From Devosia soli (GTDB lineage: Bacteria > Pseudomonadota > Alphaproteobacteria > Rhizobiales > Devosiaceae): a stretch of 64,000 nucleotides of DNA. The number at the start of each line of letters is the position of its first letter. Position 1 is the first letter of the stretch. Position numbers and translations under genes: made by a program. The stretch is from NCBI RefSeq assembly GCF_000970455.1, contig NZ_LAJG01000014.1, forward strand, positions 310,001-374,000. Reading direction: 5' to 3'. The notes under the pieces are model-generated. The model was not told the origin of the DNA, searched no databases, and was given only the letters and a program-made list of their open reading frames with translations. Shown here piece by piece: positions 25,403 through 34,730 of the stretch.

Positions 25403-25545
25403 ATTGGACTCGCAACAGCGCTCGGGGAGCGCCATCCTAGCGTAATTTCAGCCAGCTGTTTCCGGTAACGGAATACCGGCCGGAATGCTGACTGCGGTTG
25501 TCAGTAGCAGGTGCCGATGATGAAGCGATGCCAGAGGAGATCGAC

Positions 25546-25944
25546 ATGAAAGTCGAATTTGTACAGCCAGCCGGGATGTATCACAGCCCCGTCTTTTCGC
25601 AGGGCATTATCATTCCGGCGAGCGCCCGAATTCTGATCATCGGCGGCCAGAACAGCGTCAACGAAAAGGGTGAGGTGATGCATAAGGGCGATGTAGCGCA
25701 GCAGACCGCGCTGGCACTTTCCAATCTCCAGAAAGTTCTCGAGGCCGCAGGCGCGGGACTCGAAAACCTCGTCAAAACAACCATCATCATGAGGGCCGAC
25801 ATCGATCTTGGTGCAGCGTTTGCAGAATGGATGAAGGTCTGGGGCGGGCGACCGAATCCGCCCACAGTCACAGCGCTGCGCGTCGCGGGCCTGGCTAACC
25901 CTGACTTCCTCATCGAGATCGAAGCGCAGGCCGTTTTGCCATGA
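25546..25944 (+). CDS. RidA/YjgF-family protein
   Basis: The 132-residue protein has the YjgF/RidA fold: MYHSPVFSQGIIIPASARILIIGGQNSVNEKGEV at the start, QQTALALSNLQKVLEAAGAG in the middle, and AVTALRVAGLANPDFLIEIEAQAV at the end. It lacks the exact IRxR ending of canonical RidA and has PTVTALRVAGL instead, so it may belong to a sister subfamily. RidA itself deaminates reactive enamine/imine intermediates. GAGGAG precedes the ATG at 25546. It overlaps the next gene by 4 bp. Confidence 0.88.
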   Translation: MKVEFVQPAGMYHSPVFSQGIIIPASARILIIGGQNSVNEKGEVMHKGDVAQQTALALSNLQKVLEAAGAGLENLVKTTIIMRADIDLGAAFAEWMKVWGGRPNPPTVTALRVAGLANPDFLIEIEAQAVLP

Positions 25945-26180
25945 GCCCGCAATTGCGACCGCTGCGCAAGCGCGAGGACATGCCCGACTTTGTTGCCGCA
26001 GCGCTCGAATCGCGCGGACTGCGCGGAAAATACGAGGCGCGTCCGCCTTACCAGCGAAACGATTACCTCCTCTGGATCAACAAAGCCAAGCAGGAGGACA
26101 CTAGGCAGAAGCGGCTAGAGCAGATGCTCGACGAACTTGAGGATGGTCACGTCTATATGCGCATGGATTGGAAAGGCTGA
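25941..26180 (+). CDS. Short YdeI/OmpD-associated-like protein
   Basis: The 79-residue protein matches the C-terminal part of YdeI/OmdA-type proteins: DFVAAALESRGLRGKYEARP, YQRNDYLLWINKAKQEDTRQ and KRLEQMLDELEDG. The pattern of a Pro-Pro-Tyr/Ser-x-Arg followed by YxxWIxxAK is the family hallmark. It begins within the ridA stop codon (ATGA), so translation is coupled. Full-length family members are about 150-200 residues, so this is a minimal version without the N-terminal domain. Its function is unknown. Confidence 0.75.
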   Translation: MSPQLRPLRKREDMPDFVAAALESRGLRGKYEARPPYQRNDYLLWINKAKQEDTRQKRLEQMLDELEDGHVYMRMDWKG

Positions 26181-26266
26181 GCCCACAAGCGAGGCGACAG
26201 GTAATTCCGCGAGAAGCTTGTCATTTGGTTTCGGCAGAATACCCTTGAGGAAAGAGGGAGGCAGGC

Positions 26267-27523
26267 ATGAAATGGATTCTGACCGCGGCGCTTCTGATTA
26301 CTCTGGGAGGAACCGTTTTGGCTGACGGAAACCGTATCGACATCTTGCGTCCGGATGCTCCAGCCCTCGCAGCGCTTGGGCCCAACGCCGTTGGCGTGCG
26401 CACGTTGACATTCGTCCACAAAAACCAGGCCGATGTGTTGACCGGAGATGGCGCAAGATACGACCGGCCGCTGAAGATCGAGGTTTGGTATCCCGCCGAT
26501 CTGGAGGGTGAGACAGCGGGCGGCGATTATCCGGACGTTCAGATGGCCAATAGCGACTTAAAGATTATCTTGCACGGTCGCGCAGTGCGCGACGCCGCTC
26601 CGGATCGCACCCAAGGCCCCTATCCGCTCGTCATCCTGTCTCACGGCTATCCGGGAAATCGCTTTCTCATCGCGCATTTCGGCGAGAACCTGGCAAGCAA
26701 AGGCTATGTCGTTGCCAGCATCGACCACTTCGAAAGCACCTACGAAAACAAGCTTGGCTTTGCCAGCACGCTCGCCAATCGCTCGGCGGATCAGCTTTTC
26801 GTGCTCGATAGCATCGCCGCTCTGTCGGCGAAGCAGAACCAATTCCTATTCGGTCTTGTCGATGCCGACCGCAGCGCTGTTATCGGCTATTCAATGGGTG
26901 GCTACGGCGCGGTTATAAGCGCTGGTGGGGGCCTCTCGGATGCATCGTTGACCACGGGCCTGGCACCCAATGAAGCCTTTGCACCGCTGTTGGCCGGTAG
27001 CGAAGCTTTCGCGGATAGTCGCGATCCGCGGCTAAAGGCAGTGGTTGCCATTGCGCCCTGGGGTGGCCAGATCGGACTTTGGGACGACGTCGGTTTGGCT
27101 GGCATAAGGATGCCACTCCTGATGATGGGCGGAACGCTCGATGAAGTGTCCGACTATCAAAATGGTATTCGCCGTATCTTCAAAGGCGCGGTCAATTCGG
27201 ACCGCTATCTCCTCAGCTTTCAAGGCGCTGGCCATAACGCAGCAGCCCCCATGCCTCCACCGGACGAAGCAACGACTGGCGGTCCAGGCAGCCCCTACGA
27301 GCACTATGCCGATTTTGTCTGGTCAAATGCCCGCATGAACAACGTCGCGCAGCATTTTGTAACGGCTTTCCTTGGACTTTATCTCAAGGGTGATGGCGAT
27401 ATGGCGCCCTATCTGACCGTAGGGTCTGACGACTGGAGCGGGATGGCAGGAGATCGGATTTGGGCTGGTTTCGGCGAGCGCACGACACGCGGCCTCGTCT
27501 TTGAGCATCTCGCGCCGCAATAG
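26267..27523 (+). CDS. Exported PAF-acetylhydrolase-like/dienelactone hydrolase-like esterase
   Basis: The 418-residue protein has a signal peptide (MKWILTAALLITLGGTVLAD, cleavage after residue 19) and an alpha/beta hydrolase core. The region GVRTLTFVHKNQADVL, LKIEVWYPADL and YPLVILSHGYPGNRFLIAHF matches the platelet-activating-factor acetylhydrolase/dienelactone hydrolase group. Ser209 in IGYSMGGYGA is the nucleophile, and His in GAGHNAAAPMPP is the likely base. It acts in the periplasm or outside on an unknown ester. GGGAGG precedes the ATG. The permuted tmRNA gene follows. Confidence 0.88.
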   Translation: MKWILTAALLITLGGTVLADGNRIDILRPDAPALAALGPNAVGVRTLTFVHKNQADVLTGDGARYDRPLKIEVWYPADLEGETAGGDYPDVQMANSDLKIILHGRAVRDAAPDRTQGPYPLVILSHGYPGNRFLIAHFGENLASKGYVVASIDHFESTYENKLGFASTLANRSADQLFVLDSIAALSAKQNQFLFGLVDADRSAVIGYSMGGYGAVISAGGGLSDASLTTGLAPNEAFAPLLAGSEAFADSRDPRLKAVVAIAPWGGQIGLWDDVGLAGIRMPLLMMGGTLDEVSDYQNGIRRIFKGAVNSDRYLLSFQGAGHNAAAPMPPPDEATTGGPGSPYEHYADFVWSNARMNNVAQHFVTAFLGLYLKGDGDMAPYLTVGSDDWSGMAGDRIWAGFGERTTRGLVFEHLAPQ

Positions 27524-27572
27524 CAGCGCTGCATGGCGTAACGAACAAAATAAAGGAATGCGTCCTCAACGT

Positions 27573-27601
27573 TTGCATCGGCCAAACGGCTCACCTATAT
27601 A
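27573..27601 (+). promoter_or_regulatory. Promoter of the tmRNA gene
   Basis: TTGCAT at 27573-27578 and TATATA at 27596-27601 are spaced by 17 bp, a good vegetative promoter. Initiation near 27607 would begin just at the first hairpin of the acceptor half of the permuted tmRNA. Confidence 0.75.
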
Positions 27602-27606
27602 GGGAC

Positions 27607-27928
27607 TGCCCGCAAGGGCTATGGCGATAAACTGTCATTGTAATAAACCCATCGGACCCGGGGGCAGTACCCGGCGTCTCCACCATCTCCCCTCCTTGAG
27701 AGGAGCCAATGGGGACGAAACAGGATCGACGAGGGCGTAAAGAGTGTGCTTTCGCTCGGCATGGTACCGCCGTTATCGGGCTAAAACTTATAGTTGCCAA
27801 TGACAACCATAAGGCTCCGGTCGCTCTCGCCGCGTAAGCGGTGCTAGCACTGGGAATTAAAGTCCTCCGCTCCTAGCCGGGCGACAGGCGGGGTTCGCAG
27901 GCACCTGGCAACAGAAGCCTGCACTTTT
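27607..27928 (+). ncRNA. ssrA: Two-piece (circularly permuted) tmRNA
   Basis: tmRNA rescues stalled ribosomes and tags the nascent protein for proteolysis. The gene is permuted, as is known for alphaproteobacteria. The acceptor half comes first and ends in CGTCTCC-A-CCA at 27675-27685, after a T-arm with stem CCGGG/CCCGG and loop GGCAGTA. A 25-base spacer (27686-27710) follows, then the coding half starts GGGGACG at 27711. GGGGACG pairs with CGTCTCC, with a G-U at the third pair, the alanine identity element. The tag frame at 27796-27837 reads ANDNHKAPVALAA then TAA. The coding half ends near a GCAGGC/GCCTGC stem (27897-27922) followed by TTTT. Exact mature ends are estimates. Confidence 0.95.
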
Positions 27929-28040
27929 CCCCGTTTCGTGCCTGCTTTCCGTCGCCTTTGTCCTTGAAATGTTCGGGAACGTGAGGCTGATATGGGCCGA
28001 TCCGGATTCTATCCGACTGCATGACCACCAAGGGATCAAA

Positions 28041-28523
28041 ATGGCCGAAGATCATCTGCGCTATGACATTCTCGCCCAGGAAGCCCTGCGCGGCGTCGTG
28101 CGCAAAGTTCTGGCCGAAGTTTCGCGCACCGGCCTGCCCGGCGAGCATCACTTCTTCATTTCCTTCGCTACCCGCGCCCCTGGCGTACGTCTCAGCGAGA
28201 AGCTGCTGACTCAGTACGACAAGGAAATGACGATCGTGCTGCAAAACCAGTATTGGGACCTGAAGGTCAACGAGACCGGGTTCGAGGTCGGGCTTAGCTT
28301 CGATGGCGTGCCGGAGACGCTGGTTATCCCCTTTTCGGCGATTAAAGGCTTTTTCGACCCTTCCGTGCAGTTTGGCCTGCAATTCGACCCCGCTACCGCT
28401 GCGCGCGATGACGGCTCGGAAGACGAGGCGGATGCGGATGCCGAACGCGCTGAAAAGGGCGAAAGCGGCGAACAAAGTGGCGAAAAGGTCGTCAGCCTCG
28501 ACGCGTTCCGCAAAAAGCCCTGA
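28041..28523 (+). CDS. sspB: SspB-family ClpXP adaptor (alphaproteobacterial type)
   Basis: SspB tethers ssrA-tagged proteins to the ClpXP protease. The 160-residue protein has the SspB core (LRYDILAQEALRGVVRKVLA, HHFFISFATRAPGVRLSEKL, MTIVLQNQYWDL, GFEVGLSFDGVPETLVIPFSAI). An acidic linker (DDGSEDEADADAERAEKGES) leads to a short basic C-terminal segment (VVSLDAFRKKP) that should dock on ClpX. The ATG at 28041 is where similarity starts; a longer reading from 27969 would run into the tmRNA 3' region. The gene lies about 110 bp after ssrA, which makes the tag and its reader neighbours. Confidence 0.93.
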   Translation: MAEDHLRYDILAQEALRGVVRKVLAEVSRTGLPGEHHFFISFATRAPGVRLSEKLLTQYDKEMTIVLQNQYWDLKVNETGFEVGLSFDGVPETLVIPFSAIKGFFDPSVQFGLQFDPATAARDDGSEDEADADAERAEKGESGEQSGEKVVSLDAFRKKP

Positions 28524-28534
28524 TTTTTGAGGCG

Positions 28535-28747
28535 ATGCAGAAGCGAAGCCTCTCCATCGCCGGCCATCGCACCTCGATCGCGCTCGAACCAGAATTTTGG
28601 GCCGGGCTGGAGGCTATCGCCGCCGAGCGAAGACTGAGCCTTGCATCTTTAGTGCGCGAAATCGACGAGACCCGGACCGTCCAAAACCTCTCGTCGGCCT
28701 TGCGGCTTTTCGTCCTCGCGTTTTATCGCGATCAGCGTATCGGCTGA
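28535..28747 (+). CDS. Ribbon-helix-helix domain protein
   Basis: The 70-residue protein has a ribbon-helix-helix pattern: a beta-strand with a Thr-Ser-Ile core (GHRTSIALEPEFWAGLEAIA), two helices, then SLVREIDETR. It is a small probable DNA-binding protein. It starts 11 bp after sspB, so the two should be cotranscribed, a pairing seen in other Rhizobiales. The 3' end overlaps that of the convergent AsmA gene by 16 bp. Its target is unknown. Confidence 0.85.
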   Translation: MQKRSLSIAGHRTSIALEPEFWAGLEAIAAERRLSLASLVREIDETRTVQNLSSALRLFVLAFYRDQRIG

Positions 28748-31700
28748 TTGACTGGCGGCCCCTGGAAGACATTGGGCTGCAAAGTAAGATCAAGCGGCCC
28801 TGTAATCGGCGCATCGTCTGGCGTCACCTCGAATGGCGGCGCAGCTTGCTGTTGTTGCTGCTCGATTTCCTGCTGGCGCGCGGCTTCCTCTGCTGCAGCG
28901 CGTGCGGCGGCTTCCTCGGCGGCCTTTCGCCGCTGTTCTTCGACGAGACGATTGCGCTCTTCGGCGGCTTCGCGCTGCCGAGCTTCGTTTTCAAGCCGCA
29001 AGGCTTCGAGCCGATCGACTTCGAGTTCATTGGCACGCACCTGGATGGCAGCGACCATTTCTGTCAGATCGATCGACGTTTCCGGCGCCGCAAGCGTACC
29101 GGTAATTCGCGCGACGATGCGTGCAGAATCAGGCTCGATCAGTCCGCTCTCGTCTTGGTAATTGAAGGGCGTCAGGACGAAACTGCCGTCAAGACCTAGG
29201 GACGGTAGTGTCAAGTTGAGCCCGCCAGCAAGACGTGCGCCGGTCCCTTCGATGATGAAATTGGCAAGGCGCACCGTGCCGCCGGCAATGGTGAAAGCAC
29301 CGCTAGCCGTGGGCGCTTCGAATGCGCCGCGGCCCAGGGCCTGGTCGACGAGAATGGTCAGCGCATCCTCGTCAATATTGAGAACGTCGGTGAGGCCGGC
29401 CACGGCGGGATAGACGCCTGGGCTGAGGCGATCGACGGCCAGATTGGTTAGCGAAAGATTCCCCTCGCCAGCCAGGCTGCCGGCTACTTCTTCCAGGCTT
29501 GCGCCAGTCCCTTCAAAGGCGACGCTGCCAGTGAGGAGGCCTGCCAGGCCCTGCGTTGTTGCCGCTGGAGCCAATGCCTTCAAGTCGACACTTTCAAGCG
29601 ACATCCGGCCCGTCACGGTTCGATCGGTCAACGGACCCGCGCAGCATTCGCCGAAGGTCGCCGACAGCAAGCCGCCACCAATAGTGCCCTTTAGATCGGC
29701 GAGCTGCAGGTTCTGCTGGTCCCATTCGACCTTGAAGCTCGCACCAGTCAGACGCGTGTCACCCGACACCAGTTCACTTGCAGTCGCCCAGATCGTGCCG
29801 CGCGTGGGGCGCTGGGTCGTCGTCACAGCCAACGGACCGACCGGCCAGACGCCATCCCCCTGCAACAGCCCTGCATTGGAGAAGAGCACTCCGGCGAGAC
29901 TTTCCGCCGGAAGGCTGTCGAAGGCAAGGGAGCCTTCGATACTGGGACGCTGCGCGACCTGCTCGATCGACAGATCGCCGGAGAACGCCGATCCATCGCT
30001 GTCGCCGGTGATGCCCGTTATGGACATGGATTGAGCGCCATAGAATTCGACACCAGCACTAGCTGAAAACTTACCGAGACCGATGCCCCCACCGCCGACC
30101 ATAGCAGCGAGCCCGGCGCCATCCTCGAGGTCAACATCGACTGTCCCGGTTCCGGCAACGACACCGCCATCCATGACCGACACTTCGCCGGCGTAGGCAA
30201 CAAGCTCTTCGCCCTGGCTCAGCGACAATCGCGCATTAAAGCCCGCCGCCGGATCGCCTTCCGCGAAAAGGCTAAGGAAAGCCTCCCCGTCTCCGGCAAA
30301 AAGTGGCGTTTCGGCGAGGCCGAGCTGTCCCATCAATCCTGCCCCGTCCTCGGCCTCTAGCGAAGCAACGACCTTGGCCTGGCTGCTGGCGATACCGGCA
30401 AGACCCCGGGTAAGGTCGAGAGACATATCGAGCTTGGCGACGCCCGCATCGCCATTGAGCGTCAAGCGTTGCGAGCCAGGCTCATCGCCAGATGCGAGAC
30501 TGACGTCGAGCGCAGCCGGCGTAGATCGATTGATGCCGTCGCGCCATCCCTGAGGCACCCCGAGAAATTCGTAAAGCGCCGGTAAGGCGGCAGCCGACCC
30601 ATCTTTGACCGAAACGCGACCGGAGCCGGACAAGACCGGCGCCGTGAGCGTACCGCCGAAAGTCCCCTGCGCGTCTATGCTGAGGCCACCCCAATCGCTG
30701 CTGACGAGGCGGGAAAAGGTCATGCCCGCGCCCGACCAGCTGCCTTCGGCCTGAAGATCAGCGGCGTCGAGGCCAAGAAGCCTGATCTTCTGGCTAGTGA
30801 GCGAGAAACTGCCCTCGGGAAAACTGACGCCGAAAGCTGCGTCAGTCCCGGGGTCCGGCAACATGGCGGCGAGGATCGCACTGTCGCCAGGGCCGAGATC
30901 GTCGAACCTACCGACAAGATCGAGCCTTGGTTCGCTGCCGAATCCCAGGCGAACCTCAAGGGCATGGGTCTTTCCGTTAAGCCCGAGCAAGCCGTGATTG
31001 AAGCCAAGTGCGTCTCCTGCGAGCAGAACCTGACCAGAGAGTGTCGCGGGCACGTTGAAGAGCGGCGTGTTGTCGTCCGCCTTGCGCCAGAGCTGGCTCA
31101 ACGCGTCGAGACGGTTGGTCGACATTTCAAGGTTGCCGGTAAAGCCGACCCGACCATCCTCATTACGCAGGGTACCGGATAGATTGATCGCGGTGTTGCC
31201 AGGCAGTTCCGCTCCGCCGCGACTGACAATCCAAGTCTTGCCATCGGTCGTGGCATCCACACGCACATTCCGCAGCGCGGCACCGCGTAGGCCAATTTCA
31301 GCCAGGTCGACACCGATTTCGCCTGGGATGGGTGGCAGAGGTGGCGCCGGCAGTTCGCCGAGCAGCCGCACCAATTCGTATGGCATCTGACTCGCAACTT
31401 CTTCGGCGTCGCGGGGCGGCAGGGTGAAAACCCCACCGGAAACGACTGCTTCGAAGCTATTGCGTGCACCCAGCTGAACGCTTGCAGCACCCGTGAGGCG
31501 CACACCGGCGCGGTTCTCGTCAGGCAGCAGCGTATAGCCATTGAGAACGATCCGGTCCGTCGATGCGGTGACCTTGCTTTCGAGCACGAGATTGCCGCGG
31601 ATCTGGTCCGCCTCGGTCGCCACAGGCGGCGACTGGCGGAGCACCATGTTGCCGTCGAACTTCGGCGCCAATCCTGCAGTCAGCGACCCGTCGAGAGTCA

Positions 31701-32349
31701 GCGATGTCGAACCATTCGTCTCAGTGATGAAAGCAGAAAGCCGGGAGATACCGTTTTCGTCGAGCACCCCACTGTTGACGCGGATGCCGATTGGCGTGCC
31801 GCCATAGACGACGTTGCCCTGAAACTGGAATGGCCCGGAAAAACTGCCGAGACGCACGTCGCCATTGATGTCGGTCAGATCATAGGTTTTTCCGGCCCGC
31901 CGATCGGTCAGAGAGATCTCGCCATTCTCGATCCGCGCCTGATCGAGCGCGACGCCATTGCCTGCGCCGGAAAGGTCAAGATCGCTGACGAGAAGGCCGT
32001 TTTCGTCGAGCGCTAATGCGATCGATGGCGACTTCAGCACCAGAGCCGAAAGGTTGTATTGATCGCGCAGGAAGTCCATCAGCATGAAGCGCGCTTCAAT
32101 GCCGCCAACGGTGGCCGCAGGGGCATCGGGCGGGCCGACAACAACGTCTGTGAAGGACAGCCTCGGCTCGGGCAGCAGGGCAAAGTCGATGCCTCCCCGG
32201 ATGGTCACATCCGTACCGAACACGCCTTCGGCCAGCACTTCCATGCGATCGCGATAATCACCCCACTGGATAAAACGCGGAACGATAAACGCCGCAGCCA
32301 ACGCCGCGATAGCAATCAGGCCGACAACGATGTAGATGCGATTGAGCAC
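28732..32349 (-). CDS. Large AsmA-family protein
   Basis: The 1205-residue protein is of the AsmA/YhdP-like envelope family. It has one N-terminal membrane span (YIVVGLIAIAALAAAFIVP) followed by the AsmA start (GDYRDRMEVLAEGVFGTDVTI). A very long beta-rich periplasmic region of repeated AsmA-type segments follows, for example NPTA-like LEEVAGSLAGEGNLSLTNLA near the end. The last 120 residues hold a highly charged coiled coil (ENEARQREAAEERNRLVEE) and a Pro-rich tail. Such proteins are thought to carry phospholipid between membranes. The start is a GTG at 32349, since LNRIYIVVG begins the anchor; there is no strong ribosome site. Confidence 0.88.
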   Translation of the reverse strand: MLNRIYIVVGLIAIAALAAAFIVPRFIQWGDYRDRMEVLAEGVFGTDVTIRGGIDFALLPEPRLSFTDVVVGPPDAPAATVGGIEARFMLMDFLRDQYNLSALVLKSPSIALALDENGLLVSDLDLSGAGNGVALDQARIENGEISLTDRRAGKTYDLTDINGDVRLGSFSGPFQFQGNVVYGGTPIGIRVNSGVLDENGISRLSAFITETNGSTSLTLDGSLTAGLAPKFDGNMVLRQSPPVATEADQIRGNLVLESKVTASTDRIVLNGYTLLPDENRAGVRLTGAASVQLGARNSFEAVVSGGVFTLPPRDAEEVASQMPYELVRLLGELPAPPLPPIPGEIGVDLAEIGLRGAALRNVRVDATTDGKTWIVSRGGAELPGNTAINLSGTLRNEDGRVGFTGNLEMSTNRLDALSQLWRKADDNTPLFNVPATLSGQVLLAGDALGFNHGLLGLNGKTHALEVRLGFGSEPRLDLVGRFDDLGPGDSAILAAMLPDPGTDAAFGVSFPEGSFSLTSQKIRLLGLDAADLQAEGSWSGAGMTFSRLVSSDWGGLSIDAQGTFGGTLTAPVLSGSGRVSVKDGSAAALPALYEFLGVPQGWRDGINRSTPAALDVSLASGDEPGSQRLTLNGDAGVAKLDMSLDLTRGLAGIASSQAKVVASLEAEDGAGLMGQLGLAETPLFAGDGEAFLSLFAEGDPAAGFNARLSLSQGEELVAYAGEVSVMDGGVVAGTGTVDVDLEDGAGLAAMVGGGGIGLGKFSASAGVEFYGAQSMSITGITGDSDGSAFSGDLSIEQVAQRPSIEGSLAFDSLPAESLAGVLFSNAGLLQGDGVWPVGPLAVTTTQRPTRGTIWATASELVSGDTRLTGASFKVEWDQQNLQLADLKGTIGGGLLSATFGECCAGPLTDRTVTGRMSLESVDLKALAPAATTQGLAGLLTGSVAFEGTGASLEEVAGSLAGEGNLSLTNLAVDRLSPGVYPAVAGLTDVLNIDEDALTILVDQALGRGAFEAPTASGAFTIAGGTVRLANFIIEGTGARLAGGLNLTLPSLGLDGSFVLTPFNYQDESGLIEPDSARIVARITGTLAAPETSIDLTEMVAAIQVRANELEVDRLEALRLENEARQREAAEERNRLVEEQRRKAAEEAAARAAAEEAARQQEIEQQQQQAAPPFEVTPDDAPITGPLDLTLQPNVFQGPPVNQPIR

Positions 32350-32457
32350 GCTTGCCAACTGCCTGTCAGAGTCTTGGGCGAAGTGTAGGCACTTGCCGCC
32401 CTCGCGCAAGTGCGCCTAAGCCAAATTCAGCAAGAGATTCCGACGCTAAAACGGCAA

Positions 32458-32479
32458 CGGCCGGGCTTTCGCCCGGCCG
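32458..32479 (-). terminator. Terminator of the phytase-like gene
   Basis: A 9-bp stem CGGCCGGGC/GCCCGGCCG with a GAAA tetraloop on the minus strand lies 22 bp past the stop of the phytase-like gene and is followed by GTTGCCGTTTTA. It should isolate that gene from the AsmA gene. Confidence 0.8.
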
Positions 32480-32500
32480 CAGCAATCGCTCACGCAAAAG

Positions 32501-34675
32501 CTATTCGAGGTCGATGGACCAGAAGAAGGTTTCGCCCGATGAGTCGTCGGTGCCGTCATTGTCGGTGATGACAAAGCCCTTGCCGGTCGAGTCGATGGCA
32601 AAGCTTTCGACCTTATCGACGACATAGCCATTGTTGGCGGCAAGGTCGGGGATCAGGTCGCGGACCAGCTCCTTGGTGACGACAGGCAGTTCGCCGCCGA
32701 GTTCGGCGCCCTTGAGGTCGGCAACCGGCACGCGGTAGATGGCCTTGAGACCAGCCTTGTCGGCGATCTGGTTGTCGCGTTCGACCACATAGGCATAGTC
32801 GCCGTGGACGGTGATTTCGCTGAGGCCAACCCAGCCGCCTTCCGGCGCGGCTTCGAGCGGATAACGGACGGCAGCCCATTCCTTAGTGGCCGGGGTGTAT
32901 GACAGGAGCTTCACGAAGCCCTTTTCGTCGTGGCCCCATTCACGCTGGACCGCGACCCAGAGGATCAGGTCTTCGCCCGAACCGATCGCTGCGACGCCCT
33001 CGGCGCCAAAGCGCTTCTGGCCGGCGAGGACATCGACGGGGAAACCGACTTCGGCCTGGATGGCGCCTTCGGCATCGACATGGATCAGAGCGTGCGGCAC
33101 GAGCTTGTCGCTATCGCCTTCATTGGCGAGCCAGAAACCGCCTTCGCCATCGAGCGTGATGCCTTCGAGATCGAGCTTCTGGGCCGTTTCGCCCTTGCGG
33201 GTGATAACGGTCTTCTTGACGATGCGGGCCGGCTGGGCGGTCGCGTCGATTTCGTAGATCGCCGGTTCGCCATAGAGCACGCTGTCGCTGACGGCATAGA
33301 GAATGTCGGGCTTTTCAGCATCGGCAACGGCGCCGGAAATGGCGGCCCAGCCGATCGGATGACCGTCTGCGTCGAGATCGGAGATGAGCTGCGGATAGGC
33401 GGAGTCGCCTTCGCCGAGCTCATAGATCATAACATGCGAGCCGGCGAGACCATCTTCACGCAGATCGGCTTCGTTGGCAGTCGCGAGGAGATTACGCTCC
33501 GGAATAGCGACGAGGCCTTCGGGCGAAATGCCCGAGGGGACGGACTGGACGAATTCAGGCTCGGCGCCAGTGTCCTTGTAGATCGCGATCAGCGAAGAGC
33601 GTTCTTCGGCGATGAAGATGTATTTGGCTTCGTCGAAGTTTGCGACTTCGAGGCCTTCAGGCTCGACGCCCTTCTTGTTGCGGAAATCTGGATAGTGGCC
33701 CATCTGGGCGGCATTGACGTCGAGCGCATTGCCAGAGTCGAAGGCGATCGAACCATCGCGATTGAAGATGGTGAAGCCGCGCGAGCCGCCGTTCCAATCG
33801 CCCTCATTGGCAATGATCAGGCGATCATTGTCGAGCCATTTGACAGCATCGGGCTCCCGGGGAACGACCTTGAGGTCGGCCGAGAAATCGATGTTGCCAT
33901 CATTCTTGGTATCGACGCCGGCAACACCGGTTTCGCCCGCTTCGAAGCCGCCAGTGACGGTGGCCGTCTTGGCGTCGACGATCACGACGTAATTGTTTTC
34001 CTGCATGGTGACGGCGACTTCGTCATTGTCGTTGAACGAGACGAATTCGGCCTCGGCATCTTCCGGAGCGATCTTGGAAAGGCCGGTCAGTTCGACCTTC
34101 TTGATACCGGCTTCGGTGACAGCGCCATTTTCGAGAGTGACGAGGGTCAGGTAGCCCGAGGGAGCCTGCGGGATAGCGCCGTCGTTCACGTCTTCATCGC
34201 GCTCGTTTTCGATGGCGATGGCAAGGATGGTGTTGTCCCTGTTGTGGGCGATGGAATCCGGCTGGCCGCCGAGATCGAATTCACCATCGACGGACTGGCC
34301 GGCGATGTCGACGACAACAAGCTTGCCCGACGGTTCAGTGAAGGATTCCGACGTGTTGACGGCCACGTAAGCCTTGCCGCCGATAACGGTGACCGAGGTC
34401 GGTTCGCCGCCCATGTCCATATAGCCGGCCTGCTTCGGCGCCTTGGCGTCGGTGATATCGACAAAGCCGATGCCGCCATTGGGGCTATCGGAATAGATCA
34501 GCGTCATGCCATCGTCAGTGGCGGTGATGATTTCGGCCGAGGTGGCTTCGGCTTCGGGCGCATTGAGCGCCACTGGGAAGCTCGAAACACGATTGAAGTA
34601 TTCGGCGGCGTGCGCGCCGGCTGTCGAAAGCAGCAGCGCTGCGGTCAGCGCGCCAAGATGCTTGGAAGCATGCAT
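32501..34675 (-). CDS. Exported phytase-like/choice-of-anchor-I-like protein
   Basis: The 724-residue protein has a signal peptide (residues 1-24, ending AGAHA before AEYF). The first half is a beta-propeller with repeats such as GGIGFVDITDAKAPKQAGYM, VVVDIAGQSVDGEFDLGGQP and TANEADLREDGLAGSHVMIY. The second half matches the esterase-like/phytase-like domain (PF13449 type): LDLEGITLDGEGGFWLANEG, FGAEGVAAIGSGEDLILWVA, SEITVHGDYAYVVERDNQ. It probably acts in the periplasm or outside on a phosphate ester, but the reaction is unproved. The ATG at 34675 starts the signal peptide. A PHO-box-like triple repeat lies 56 bp upstream. Confidence 0.85.
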   Translation of the reverse strand: MHASKHLGALTAALLLSTAGAHAAEYFNRVSSFPVALNAPEAEATSAEIITATDDGMTLIYSDSPNGGIGFVDITDAKAPKQAGYMDMGGEPTSVTVIGGKAYVAVNTSESFTEPSGKLVVVDIAGQSVDGEFDLGGQPDSIAHNRDNTILAIAIENERDEDVNDGAIPQAPSGYLTLVTLENGAVTEAGIKKVELTGLSKIAPEDAEAEFVSFNDNDEVAVTMQENNYVVIVDAKTATVTGGFEAGETGVAGVDTKNDGNIDFSADLKVVPREPDAVKWLDNDRLIIANEGDWNGGSRGFTIFNRDGSIAFDSGNALDVNAAQMGHYPDFRNKKGVEPEGLEVANFDEAKYIFIAEERSSLIAIYKDTGAEPEFVQSVPSGISPEGLVAIPERNLLATANEADLREDGLAGSHVMIYELGEGDSAYPQLISDLDADGHPIGWAAISGAVADAEKPDILYAVSDSVLYGEPAIYEIDATAQPARIVKKTVITRKGETAQKLDLEGITLDGEGGFWLANEGDSDKLVPHALIHVDAEGAIQAEVGFPVDVLAGQKRFGAEGVAAIGSGEDLILWVAVQREWGHDEKGFVKLLSYTPATKEWAAVRYPLEAAPEGGWVGLSEITVHGDYAYVVERDNQIADKAGLKAIYRVPVADLKGAELGGELPVVTKELVRDLIPDLAANNGYVVDKVESFAIDSTGKGFVITDNDGTDDSSGETFFWSIDLE

Positions 34676-34730
34676 TTGCGGGTCCCCTATAAGATGCCCG
34701 CTCCGCTTATGGTCGGCGCAAAACAAAGCC

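Noticed and set aside
25498-25545. A longer RidA reading from a TTG at 25498
   Set aside because: No ribosome site there, while GAGGAG sits correctly before the ATG at 25546 and similarity begins after it.
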